62,261 nucleotides of DNA, from assembly GCA_021792355.1 (NCBI GenBank), contig JAJYUV010000008.1:1-62261 (forward strand), in the 5' to 3' direction. The stretch comes from Thermoplasmata archaeon (GTDB lineage: Archaea > Thermoplasmatota > Thermoplasmata > Thermoplasmatales > GCA-001856825). Both the position numbers and the translations under genes were made by a program. Every line of letters begins with the position of its first letter. Position 1 is the stretch's first letter. The notes beneath the pieces are model-generated. The model saw only the letters and a list, made by a program, of their open reading frames with translations, ran no database searches and was not told where the DNA came from. Shown one piece after another: positions 48,837-57,265 of the stretch.

Positions 48837-50402
48837 TCAGGTACTTTTCAGTTTTATCTCTTTCCTCAGTTCTGCACTTAGCCTGCCAAGTTCCTCTTCG
48901 TTGGTGTTGAGGAACCTGAAGACGCTCTCAACAGAGGGATTGACTTCTTTCGCTCGTCTGACCATCTCCCTGCTTATGTATCTCAAGTCAAAATGAGCCT
49001 GTGGAGTCGATCTAAGTTCGGTGAGGTACACAAGTTCCCTCAGGTTGATAGTTACTATTGTGGGATGCTTGTGCGCAAACAAGAGGACATACTGCGCAGC
49101 CTTATTATCCGCCGAATAAATGTCATTATAGAGATCGCCCGATTCTTTTACAGCATTGGAGAACTCCTTTGACAGTTCATCTATCTTTGATATTATCGGC
49201 GGGATATCGTATCCGTGTTGAGCGCTCAGCACCTTCCTCTGGATAGTAAGGGAACGGTGGCGCTGAAGGTCCCTGAAGGCACCGAAATTGGTATTTATTT
49301 CATAGGTATAATGAACGTGCTCAAAAGATCTGTCCAGTTTGTTCCTTCTGTTCTTCCTCAGAGATGAAATTTTGTTCAGAATGTCTCTCTTTTTAGCTAC
49401 TTCAAGTGATGAGAAGTGGTTGTATATAGATCCGTAATCCGCACCAGTTCTTTCAAAGTAATAAGCTGCGAGAATCTTGTTGAGGACCGTTTCATCGTTC
49501 TCCCAACCTAGAAGCCTAACGGTTGTATTTGTTGGAACAGTGGAGGTGCTGAAATTGTATGGAACAAAATTTTTCATTGTTCTGAGGTAGTCTATGTTTT
49601 CTAATCCGTGTCTATTCTCGACATTCTCGATAAGTCTCGGAAACGACAACTTTAATTCCGCAATAAGTTCAGAGTATAGCAGATCTGCTTCCTTCAATCC
49701 GGTGACTTTGAGTCTCTCCAGGAGGTGAGAAAACGCTCTCGCGTTTCCGCTTATTCCAACATTGGTGAGAGTTGAGGCGGGCAGAATGAATCTAACCTCA
49801 TCCAGAGCCCTGCTTCTTACAGAATTATCGTACGCCTTTCTAAATACGTCTTCAGTGAGACCTTCCTCTCCAATTCTGACTTCCTTTCCGCCAGGAAGAT
49901 AGAATTTGGTGGCTTCGTAAGGATTAATTTCTTTTATGTACTTAGTGACTCCAGCGAACAGTTTTTCATATAGTTCGAAGAGTGAAGTATTGAATTCCTC
50001 ATAACGAGAGTAGTATTTCTGGGGGATACCAGCTCGTTCATAGTCCAAGAAAAGGTATCTTCCATTCCTCTTTTCTCTGTATGAGACGTATCGTGAACTC
50101 TTTTCCAAATATGATAGTCCGATCCTGCTTTCTTCGATAATCTTTGAAATAACATTACTCACGTTTTGAATTCCCACTTGAGCTGTAGCCAGCTCGGCAA
50201 CTGATTCGTCACCGTATTCGAGAAAAACTCTCTCATAGAATCTCTCTGCCCTGTCCTCGACACCGGCGAATTCTTTATCCCAAAGTGTCCTGAGGTCTAA
50301 CTCCTTGGTTCTGCTGTACCGCGACATCAGGGCTCCCCTGTCTATCATTTTTTCACAATTGATCAGGAATACGTCTTTGTCCCTATTGGAAAACGGGTCC
50401 AT
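48837..50402 (-). CDS. Double-length ThyX-like (flavin-dependent thymidylate synthase family) protein
   Basis: A 521-residue protein made of two ThyX-like modules. The N-terminal module (about 50-265) has SVAELATAQVGIQNV and RIGLSYLEKSSRYV (93-106), matching the S-x-RY end of the ThyX motif, but EES stands where RHR is expected. The C-terminal module (about 300-521) has DLQRHRSLTIQRK (about 378-390), keeping RHR but not the following S-x-RY. ThyX sites form at subunit interfaces, so the modules may complement each other. The ATG is 24 nt after TATA box 50421-50430. Normal ThyX is about 230 residues. Confidence 0.75.
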   Translation of the reverse strand: MDPFSNRDKDVFLINCEKMIDRGALMSRYSRTKELDLRTLWDKEFAGVEDRAERFYERVFLEYGDESVAELATAQVGIQNVSNVISKIIEESRIGLSYLEKSSRYVSYREKRNGRYLFLDYERAGIPQKYYSRYEEFNTSLFELYEKLFAGVTKYIKEINPYEATKFYLPGGKEVRIGEEGLTEDVFRKAYDNSVRSRALDEVRFILPASTLTNVGISGNARAFSHLLERLKVTGLKEADLLYSELIAELKLSFPRLIENVENRHGLENIDYLRTMKNFVPYNFSTSTVPTNTTVRLLGWENDETVLNKILAAYYFERTGADYGSIYNHFSSLEVAKKRDILNKISSLRKNRRNKLDRSFEHVHYTYEINTNFGAFRDLQRHRSLTIQRKVLSAQHGYDIPPIISKIDELSKEFSNAVKESGDLYNDIYSADNKAAQYVLLFAHKHPTIVTINLRELVYLTELRSTPQAHFDLRYISREMVRRAKEVNPSVESVFRFLNTNEEELGRLSAELRKEIKLKST

Positions 50403-50420
50403 GTGAGTGTAAGTTCAATT

Positions 50421-50430
50421 CCAATTTATT
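50421..50430 (-). promoter_or_regulatory. TATA box for the double ThyX-like gene
   Basis: The minus strand reads AATAAATTGG, centred 24 nt before ATG 50402. Confidence 0.45.
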
Positions 50431-50486
50431 CTTTCTCTTTCAAAACGACCTCCTGTTAAGTCTTCTTTTTATTCAAAGTAGATAAA

Positions 50487-50496
50487 TCTATTTTAT
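50487..50496 (+). promoter_or_regulatory. TATA box for the aldolase/SDR fusion gene
   Basis: TCTATTTTAT is centred 25 nt before ATG 50517 and argues against the in-frame TTG at 50508. Confidence 0.45.
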
Positions 50497-50516
50497 CAGG
50501 TCGTTATTTGCAGATT

Positions 50517-52481
50517 ATGATGTTCGCCATTCCTGATGACGAAAAGAAACTGCTGGACGAGAGAGTCAAAACGTCTAGATCTCTCGGTGCAGATGACAAC
50601 CTAGTTCTTCACGGAGGTGGAAACACTAGCGTGAAACTCAAGGTCCGCTCTATGACGGGAAAAGATATTCCAGCTCTTTTCGTCAAGAGTTCAGGGTCGA
50701 ATCTTGCAACGATCAATTCCGAGGAGTTTACTGCGATGAAAATGAGTGAGCTCTTAGATGCCAAGCTGCTTCAGAGCATGGACGATGAAGAGATGTCTTC
50801 ATTCATAAAGAGCTGTATGCTGGATCAGGATCAAGCCTTTCCATCTGTTGAGATATTCATTCACGCATTTATAAGTTCGAAGTTTGTCGACCATTCTCAC
50901 GCAGATTTCATTGTTGCTCTGACAAATACAGAACTGGACGATCGAGCGATTTCCGAGGTGTTCAAAGAAAAAGTTCTTGTTATACCCTATGTAAAGCCTG
51001 GATTTCAACTGGCCAAATATTTTCTTGACACCATAGAAGAAAGAGACCTATCCAATTTCGCAGGGGTAATTTTGAGGAATCATGGCCTCGTAACCTGGGG
51101 AAATACGGCAAAAGAAAGTTATGAGATGCACGTCCGACTGGTAAAGGAGGCACAAGCGTTCATACAGAACAGATGGAAGGGGATCCCTCACGTGGTTATG
51201 GAGAAAGACAGAGAAGAAGGGATGATAGAATTCCTTCCGAAGATACGCGGATCCCTCAGCAAGGAAATGAAGAAGATACTTACCTGGGATAACTCCCCCG
51301 AAGTGGTCGGATTTTCCATAAGCAGTGAAGCCAGGAAATTTTCGACACTAGGACCCGCAACTCCAGACATGCTGGTCAGGACAAAGAAGAGCTATCTCTT
51401 CGTTGAAGACCTTTCGGAGTTAGAAAGTAAGATAGCTGACTTTGTCAATACTTACGAAGATGAATTCAAGAAATTTGTTCACGGGGGAAGGACCATGCAC
51501 GATCCATATCCCTCCATTGTCGTGATAAAGGGATATGGATTGATAACTGCCGCAACAACAAAAAGAGAAGCGGACATACTGAGAGACGAGGCAATACATT
51601 CGTTCAGAGTAGCATCTGCTGCAAATGCAATCTCAAAAAATAAATTCATATCAGACCAGCAGTGTTACGACATGGAGTACTGGCCGTTCCAGGAGGCCAA
51701 ACTTTCAAAGAGAAAAAGACTGGAACTCGAAGGGTTTATAGGACTGGTCACAGGTGCGGCTAGCGGCATCGGAAAGGTGACTTTTTCTAGGTTCGCAAAT
51801 GAGGGCATGCAGGCAATCGGAAGCGATATAGATCCAAGGATTTCCGATGTTTGTGAGGAAATTGGTAATAACTCATACGGCCTCAAGTTTGATATCTCCA
51901 ACGAGGAGTCTGTAACTCAAGCATTCAGGGAGATTGTGAGAAATTTTGGAGGAATAGATGCGGTCTTCAACAATGCAGGATACCTCAAGCCTTCTCCTTT
52001 AGAAGAGACATCAATCAGCGATCTTCGAAAGCACCTGGAAATTAACTCGGTCGGTACATTCCTAGTGACCAGAGAAGCTTTCAGGATCATGAAACGACAG
52101 GGTATTGGAGGAACTTTTGTGTTTAACGTCACAAAGAATGTGACCAATCCGGGTGAAGGAATGATGTCATACGGTACCTCAAAGGCATTTGCGGCTCAGC
52201 TATCAAGATATGTAGCTTTGGAAGGAGGCAAGTACGGAATAAGAAGTAACGTCGTGAATCCAGACAAGATATTCAGGGAATCCAAGATATGGGAAGGTGG
52301 AGTTCTTGAGAACAGGGCGAAGGCGAAAGGGATTACGCCTGAGGAATACAAGAAAGGAAATCTGCTGCGTGTGGAAGTCCTTCCTGAACACGTTGCCAAC
52401 ATAGTCATTGAGTTGATCAAGGATAACGTATTTGGGGCAACCACCGGGACTATGATCCCAGTCGACGGCGGAATAAAGTGA
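50517..52481 (+). CDS. Bifunctional class II aldolase / short-chain dehydrogenase
   Basis: A 654-residue fusion. The first part (about 1-400) is a class II aldolase like RhaD: HGGGNTSVKL (about 34-43), zinc His in DHSHADFIV and RNHGLVTWG (about 190). The C-terminal part (about 405-654) is an SDR: cofactor-binding VTGAASGIGKVTF (about 410-422), the NNAGYL motif and Tyr-x-x-x-Lys in SYGTSKAF. Bacterial homologues are rhamnulose-phosphate aldolase/lactaldehyde dehydrogenases. In one polypeptide it may cleave a deoxysugar phosphate and reduce or oxidise the product. The substrate is unknown. Confidence 0.9.
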   Translation: MMFAIPDDEKKLLDERVKTSRSLGADDNLVLHGGGNTSVKLKVRSMTGKDIPALFVKSSGSNLATINSEEFTAMKMSELLDAKLLQSMDDEEMSSFIKSCMLDQDQAFPSVEIFIHAFISSKFVDHSHADFIVALTNTELDDRAISEVFKEKVLVIPYVKPGFQLAKYFLDTIEERDLSNFAGVILRNHGLVTWGNTAKESYEMHVRLVKEAQAFIQNRWKGIPHVVMEKDREEGMIEFLPKIRGSLSKEMKKILTWDNSPEVVGFSISSEARKFSTLGPATPDMLVRTKKSYLFVEDLSELESKIADFVNTYEDEFKKFVHGGRTMHDPYPSIVVIKGYGLITAATTKREADILRDEAIHSFRVASAANAISKNKFISDQQCYDMEYWPFQEAKLSKRKRLELEGFIGLVTGAASGIGKVTFSRFANEGMQAIGSDIDPRISDVCEEIGNNSYGLKFDISNEESVTQAFREIVRNFGGIDAVFNNAGYLKPSPLEETSISDLRKHLEINSVGTFLVTREAFRIMKRQGIGGTFVFNVTKNVTNPGEGMMSYGTSKAFAAQLSRYVALEGGKYGIRSNVVNPDKIFRESKIWEGGVLENRAKAKGITPEEYKKGNLLRVEVLPEHVANIVIELIKDNVFGATTGTMIPVDGGIK

Positions 52482-52545
52482 TCTCATCTAATTGAATGGT
52501 AAATCTGACTCAAAACTCGAAATTGACGCTGTGACAATCAGAAAA

Positions 52546-52555
52546 AATATATAAA
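52546..52555 (+). promoter_or_regulatory. TATA box for the bcp gene
   Basis: AATATATAAA is centred 25 nt before ATG 52576, one of the clearest promoters in the window. Confidence 0.6.
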
Positions 52556-52575
52556 CTCCCTTAGGTTGGAAAAGC

Positions 52576-53031
52576 ATGGCAAGCGATTTGAAGGTTGGAG
52601 ATCGGGCACCAGATTTTGAGTTGCCGTTTGAAAGTGGAAGAGGCAGGCTGTCCGATTTCAATGGGAAGGTGGTTGTGGTTTACTTCTATCCAAAGGATGA
52701 TACCCCCGGTTGCACCACAGAAGCCTGTAATTTCAGAGATAATTACGAACAGTTCAAATCGAAGGGAATTGAGGTGATTGGAGTTAGTGTGGACTCGGAG
52801 AAATCTCATGAGAAGTTTGTCGAAAAGTACAATCTACCATTCATGCTTGCTGCCGATGTTTCGAAGGACATTTCCAAGAAGTACAACGTGCTTGGTATTC
52901 GATCCGCAAATAGAGTCACTTTTATCATTGATAGGAAAGGCAATATCGCCCACATTTTCCCGAAGGTAAGTCCGAAAGAGCACGCGGTAGAGGTCTTGGG
53001 AAAGATCAAGGAACTTGGATTAGTCTCCTAA
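52576..53031 (+). CDS. bcp: Thioredoxin-dependent peroxiredoxin (Bcp/PrxQ type)
   Basis: A 151-residue peroxiredoxin with the catalytic motif DDTPGCTTEAC (about 40-50), where the first Cys is peroxidatic and the second five residues later is resolving. VIGVSVDSEKSHEKF and the C-terminal PKEHAVEVLGKI also fit. It removes peroxides in the cytoplasm. The stop TAA is interlocked with the TAG of the convergent membrane gene (CTAA). Confidence 0.94.
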   Translation: MASDLKVGDRAPDFELPFESGRGRLSDFNGKVVVVYFYPKDDTPGCTTEACNFRDNYEQFKSKGIEVIGVSVDSEKSHEKFVEKYNLPFMLAADVSKDISKKYNVLGIRSANRVTFIIDRKGNIAHIFPKVSPKEHAVEVLGKIKELGLVS

Positions 53032-53846
53032 TACTTACGTCGCCCGAACCATCCTGTATTTTGCTGGTTGCTGTCAACATTCTGCTGATCTGATGGAGTA
53101 GGTGGCGGAGGGTTCTGCCCTGCATTCTTGTCCTTTCTCTTTCTGGACATTGATAGTGCCCTTGCAAAGAACGCAAACGCTAGGTAGAACAGGAAAGTTA
53201 TGAGAAGATAGCTCAGAATCAAACTCTCCGAGAGATAAAGGACGACATTCACAGACGAAATAAGAACTGGCCCAAGGAACTCGACGTAGTAGGGTTTCGT
53301 CGAGTTGTTTTTCAGGAATACGGTCATGTTGACGACGTAGGCGTGTTGGGATAGATGACCAGTATTCCAGACATAGGTGTAATTAAGACCAGAATTGCCG
53401 AATGTTACATTCTTTGACAAAAGCGTAGATCCAGTAAAAAGATCGACGAGTTTGAGCTTACTGTCAGCTGAGATGTTAGTCGATGGGAGACTGAAATTGA
53501 AAACGTAATTCCCGCTGTCGTTGTAATAACCAAAATGAATATCATATGTTGCAGAGGATATGGTCAGTGCAGCCGTGGTCTGATGTGGGGCACCTGTAAA
53601 TGAGTCGGATATCCCTACCATCGCAATGAAAAACGCTACCACAATTGCGATGAGTCCGTAGAAGGCCCTATCAGAAAACCGCCACGCCTTGGTGTAATGG
53701 AATATTACCAATAGCAGCACTGGAATCAGGAGGTACAGAAAAGTGATGTAGAACGACAGATATAAGAGAATGGCAGATACAACTATTCCTATCGCCATTC
53801 CATATAGCCCGTTCTTTCTCCTCTTGCCTGTCAGACCCTCCCACAT
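53028..53846 (-). CDS. Membrane protein with extracytoplasmic domain, function unknown
   Basis: A 272-residue protein. Two or three helices near the N-terminus (about 15-60 and 65-80) are followed by an extracytoplasmic region of about 100 residues rich in Ser, Asn and Thr (possible N-glycosylation sequons such as NMT and NNS). One or two further helices (about 190-228) and a Gln/Asn/Pro-rich cytoplasmic tail complete it. No catalytic motif. The promoter shares an AT-rich element with truD. Function unknown. Confidence 0.7.
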   Translation of the reverse strand: MWEGLTGKRRKNGLYGMAIGIVVSAILLYLSFYITFLYLLIPVLLLVIFHYTKAWRFSDRAFYGLIAIVVAFFIAMVGISDSFTGAPHQTTAALTISSATYDIHFGYYNDSGNYVFNFSLPSTNISADSKLKLVDLFTGSTLLSKNVTFGNSGLNYTYVWNTGHLSQHAYVVNMTVFLKNNSTKPYYVEFLGPVLISSVNVVLYLSESLILSYLLITFLFYLAFAFFARALSMSRKRKDKNAGQNPPPPTPSDQQNVDSNQQNTGWFGRRKY

Positions 53847-53870
53847 GCAAGGCTGACAGACTAAAGGGGC

Positions 53871-53882
53871 TAATTAATATTA
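53871..53882. promoter_or_regulatory. Shared bidirectional TATA element
   Basis: TAATTAATATTA is close to palindromic. It lies about 25 nt before the GTG start of truD on the plus strand and about 29 nt before the ATG of the membrane gene on the minus strand. One element may therefore serve both leaderless genes in opposite directions. Confidence 0.4.
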
Positions 53883-53901
53883 TTGAAGCTACTTGTAGGT
53901 A

Positions 53902-55104
53902 GTGGATTTCTCTAATATCGGAGTGAGCGGCTTTTATTATGACCTAACTCCCGCCAAAGGGAAGCTCAGGAAGGATTCAGAAGATTTCTACGTGGAAGAG
54001 CTGTTCGATAACCTTGAAAAGAAGGATAAAGGAAGGGTATTGGTTCTCAAGCTCAAGGCAAAGAATTGGGAACACAATAGACTCATAAGATTTGTAGCCA
54101 GGAGTCTCCATGTCTCTCCAAAGCGAATCTACTTTGCTGGCACTAAGGACAGAAGAAGCGTCAAAGTCCAATACTTCAGCATCCCAGGCACTGAGTACAA
54201 AGATTTTTCATTACAAGACATAGAAATCTTAGAGCATTTCTACATAGATAGACCTCTTTCGGTAGGTTCTCACAAAGGAAACTGGTTTGACATAAGGGTA
54301 TCTGATTCCGACCCCGGAATCTTCCTACTTAACTGCAATACAGTAAAGACGGGGGGAGTCGTTCCAAATTTTTATGGACCCCAGAGATTTGGTCCCATAA
54401 GACCGGTGACTCACTTGGTTGGAAGAGAACTTCTGAAAGGGAATTTTAGGGAAGCAGTAAGGGTCTTCATAGGGTATCCCGGAGAGGATCGATTTGCGGA
54501 AATAAGGAAAGATTATTTTGATGATCCTGACCCGGTAAGGGGACTACGCAATTTCCCTGAGTCCCTCGATATTGAAAGAAAGGTAATGGAACACCTTGTC
54601 AACCACGCTGATGATTTTTCAGGGGCAATCAAACAGCTTCCAGAAAACCTAGTTTCCATGTTCATCCATGCTTACCAGGGATACATCTTCAATAAGATAC
54701 TCAGCAGGCGGGTGGAGGTGAGTAATTCCGTCATGGTGGGTGATATTTACAACCTAAAAGATAGTGTGGTAAGAGTCAACAACCTCAATCACGAAAAACT
54801 AAAGTCTGCATTCGAAAAGGGAGAGGGCTCTCCTACGGGACTGGTTGTTGGATACGGTACGGAATTTGCAGGCGGATTGCCCGGAGAGATAGAGAGAGAA
54901 GTAATCTCTGAAGAGGGAGTGAAACCCACGGATTTCAAGCTGCCGTTCGGACTTGGCTCGAGGGGAGAAAGAAGGGACCTTTTCCTTAGGATTCAAGATT
55001 TTGAATGCTTGGAATCTGAGGTAAGATTCGTGCTACCACCAGGAGGATATGCGACATCGGTGCTAAGGGAGATATTGAGGGTAAACGAGATGGCTAATTA
55101 CTAG
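53902..55104 (+). CDS. truD: tRNA pseudouridine(13) synthase TruD
   Basis: A 400-residue pseudouridine synthase of the TruD family. The catalytic Asp is in FAGTKDRRSVKVQYF (about 77-91). NFYGPQRFGPIRPVTHLVGR (about 154-173) and the C-terminal FVLPPGGYATSVLREI (about 375-390) are conserved. It modifies U13 of tRNA. The GTG start is fixed by the shared TATA element. The stop TAG is interlocked with the TAG of the convergent CPBP gene (CTAG). Confidence 0.94.
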   Translation: MDFSNIGVSGFYYDLTPAKGKLRKDSEDFYVEELFDNLEKKDKGRVLVLKLKAKNWEHNRLIRFVARSLHVSPKRIYFAGTKDRRSVKVQYFSIPGTEYKDFSLQDIEILEHFYIDRPLSVGSHKGNWFDIRVSDSDPGIFLLNCNTVKTGGVVPNFYGPQRFGPIRPVTHLVGRELLKGNFREAVRVFIGYPGEDRFAEIRKDYFDDPDPVRGLRNFPESLDIERKVMEHLVNHADDFSGAIKQLPENLVSMFIHAYQGYIFNKILSRRVEVSNSVMVGDIYNLKDSVVRVNNLNHEKLKSAFEKGEGSPTGLVVGYGTEFAGGLPGEIEREVISEEGVKPTDFKLPFGLGSRGERRDLFLRIQDFECLESEVRFVLPPGGYATSVLREILRVNEMANY

Positions 55105-56216
55105 CCTCTCTTGTAGACAGTCCCGCACGAATTGCATCTATAAATGTCGTCATATAGCAGATTAGAGTCCAAAGAGCCGCATCTGGGACAGGACGATGAA
55201 CCTTTTAAATTGCCTTGACTCTGTTGTGTGTCGGAAGGTGAAGCTATGGCCGGAATAGCGGATACAGTGTTCCCTTTCCTCTTTTGCAGCATCCTGACCA
55301 GCTTGACTGTGTATGCCAATGCAACTACAGCCCCTGCTGCAAGAAAGACGAACAAGAACACATAATACAGATCATTTGACCCGGACGTTGCCAGCGGACT
55401 ACCATATATCCCTGTCATGACCACTCCAGGGGAATCGACAGAGAAGTGGAATAAAACGTCCGCGTACAAACCGAATCTCAAGTAAAGGACACCGAGGAAA
55501 ACTCCACCAAGCGCAGCTTGTGGAATTTTGGAAACGTCCCACGACCCGACATGCGCAATTCCGAAAATGAGTGAGGAAACAACCAGAACCACAATCTCCG
55601 GTTTCCCGAATCTATACCCTCCACCCCATATAATTCTCCACCACGGAAGTTTGGTCGGTCTTGAGGGTGACCTCTTTCCGTGGGTGCTCCATGCATAATA
55701 TATGAATAGGGGCAGTCCAATATAAACCACCCTCGAAATCAGTTCTTCGTAAAGACCAGCATTCGTGACGGAGAAGAAGTAAGAGAGGAAATGGCTGGTT
55801 CCTTCTGTGAATGGTGAGGTGATAGGATGGCCTATGGATGCCACCAGTACTATATAAATATAGGAAAGGAACAGATTAAGAGCGAAGAATTCCGAAATAC
55901 TGTACAGAGACGAATTTGCAAATTTTGTAATGGAACCATAAACAGAAATCAACAAGAACACGACTACCGAGGCGCCGACGATTCCAATCCACACTGCCCA
56001 GAATAGGTAGGGGGGATAGAACAGTCCGATAGCTTCTGGCAGCCCTATTATGACATATATTGGAAAGGCAGGATTAGCGTTTGGGCCTTCGGTTAGGCTG
56101 GCTATTGCTGAGAACCTTGAAGGATAGAGAGCCAGAGTCATAACTATATCAACTACCATGGTAATGATCCATAGTGCTGCAAGGACCCCTATAAACGCCA
56201 CATATCCCTTGTTCAT
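55101..56216 (-). CDS. CPBP-type intramembrane protease with C-terminal zinc ribbon
   Basis: A 371-residue polytopic protein with about eight helices. The three CPBP motifs are EELISRVVY (about 158-166), FGIAHVGSW (about 220-228) and LFHFSVD (about 258-264). These carry the Glu, His and His of the CAAX-protease-like active site. A separate C-terminal zinc ribbon follows: CPRCGS and CNSCGTVY (about 342-366), uncommon in this family. Its ATG overlaps the homoserine dehydrogenase stop by 1 nt, so the two may be cotranscribed. Substrate unknown. Confidence 0.85.
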   Translation of the reverse strand: MNKGYVAFIGVLAALWIITMVVDIVMTLALYPSRFSAIASLTEGPNANPAFPIYVIIGLPEAIGLFYPPYLFWAVWIGIVGASVVVFLLISVYGSITKFANSSLYSISEFFALNLFLSYIYIVLVASIGHPITSPFTEGTSHFLSYFFSVTNAGLYEELISRVVYIGLPLFIYYAWSTHGKRSPSRPTKLPWWRIIWGGGYRFGKPEIVVLVVSSLIFGIAHVGSWDVSKIPQAALGGVFLGVLYLRFGLYADVLFHFSVDSPGVVMTGIYGSPLATSGSNDLYYVFLFVFLAAGAVVALAYTVKLVRMLQKRKGNTVSAIPAIASPSDTQQSQGNLKGSSSCPRCGSLDSNLLYDDIYRCNSCGTVYKRG

Positions 56217-57184
56217 TACGCTGCCTTTGCTGACCTCGACAGTAATATATCATTTAATACAGTTGCGGCTGATTCCATTGGTCCGTCGTGGTCAGTAAAA
56301 AGAGTCAAATGGTTCATTACATCTGTATTGAAGCGTATAACCATTGCGGGCCCGACTGCATTAGAGTAGATGCTGCTTCCATCAACCTTTCTATATTCGA
56401 CTTTAACTCCCTCTGAGCTGACCTCTGTTACCTGCCTTAATCCAGCAGCTACTTCGCTCTCTTTTGCATTAATGGTCGCATCTCTAAGATTAAATGTTGA
56501 TCCGAATATCCTCCTGTGAAGGATCGTCCCCTTTCTTGCCGAGTCTATTCCCGCAAGATCATCCCTCTGGTCCTTTTCGGCAATTCCTAGCCTGGAGGCT
56601 TCAGTTCTCGCAAACGACTGGCTCTTGCCCAATTCAATCTGTGATATTACAAATGTGCTCGTGGCATTGAAAATTCCATCTACTGAGATGATTTTGGCCG
56701 GTTTCATACAATAATCCATTAAATTGAAAACTGGGAGCCCTCCGCAGACAGTAGCCTCATACCTCAAGGACATTTTCATCTCCCGTGCCGCACGGAACAG
56801 GTCCACATCAGATACCAGGACGCTCTTGTTTGCAGTCACGACACCTTTCTCACTCTCGAACGCTTTCATGACGTGCGAGATTCCTGGTTTTCCATCCTTT
56901 GTGCTCTGTGTGATCTCTACAACAATATCAGATTCCAGGTCAGAAATTGCGTTCAAGGCACTTATTTTTTCGAATGACTCCAGAGTCCTGAGACCTCCAC
57001 CTTCCTTAGCCTGAATTATCATTGTGAGGGGCATTCCATCTGTAATAACCGTCCCGGTGGTATCACTCACAGACACCACCTCTATTTTTTCTCCAATTGC
57101 CTGTTTAATGAAGGTTCCCTTTTCATTTATAAGTTTCAGCAAGTTCTTTCCAATTGAGCCCAAACCAATCAACTGGACTCGCAT
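56216..57184 (-). CDS. hom: Homoserine dehydrogenase
   Basis: A 322-residue stand-alone enzyme: Rossmann start QLIGLGSIGKNLLKLI (4-19), TANKSVLVSD (about 117-126) and catalytic region FNATSTFVISQIE with the later DDLAGIDSARKGTIL (about 209-223). It reduces aspartate semialdehyde to homoserine on the Thr/Met route. It lacks the aspartate kinase domain and the regulatory ACT extension, so it is the short archaeal type. A TATA box CATAATTACT (57205-57214) on the minus strand precedes it. Confidence 0.93.
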   Translation of the reverse strand: MRVQLIGLGSIGKNLLKLINEKGTFIKQAIGEKIEVVSVSDTTGTVITDGMPLTMIIQAKEGGGLRTLESFEKISALNAISDLESDIVVEITQSTKDGKPGISHVMKAFESEKGVVTANKSVLVSDVDLFRAAREMKMSLRYEATVCGGLPVFNLMDYCMKPAKIISVDGIFNATSTFVISQIELGKSQSFARTEASRLGIAEKDQRDDLAGIDSARKGTILHRRIFGSTFNLRDATINAKESEVAAGLRQVTEVSSEGVKVEYRKVDGSSIYSNAVGPAMVIRFNTDVMNHLTLFTDHDGPMESAATVLNDILLSRSAKAA

Positions 57185-57204
57185 GCTTGTTGTATTGCAA
57201 TGGG

Positions 57205-57214
57205 CATAATTACT
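57205..57214 (-). promoter_or_regulatory. TATA box for the homoserine dehydrogenase gene
   Basis: The minus strand reads AGTAATTATG, centred about 26 nt before ATG 57184. Confidence 0.45.
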
Positions 57215-57265
57215 TTTGTTAGCTACAAACAGAAATGTTAAATCGTCGTAATTTAATGGTCCATT

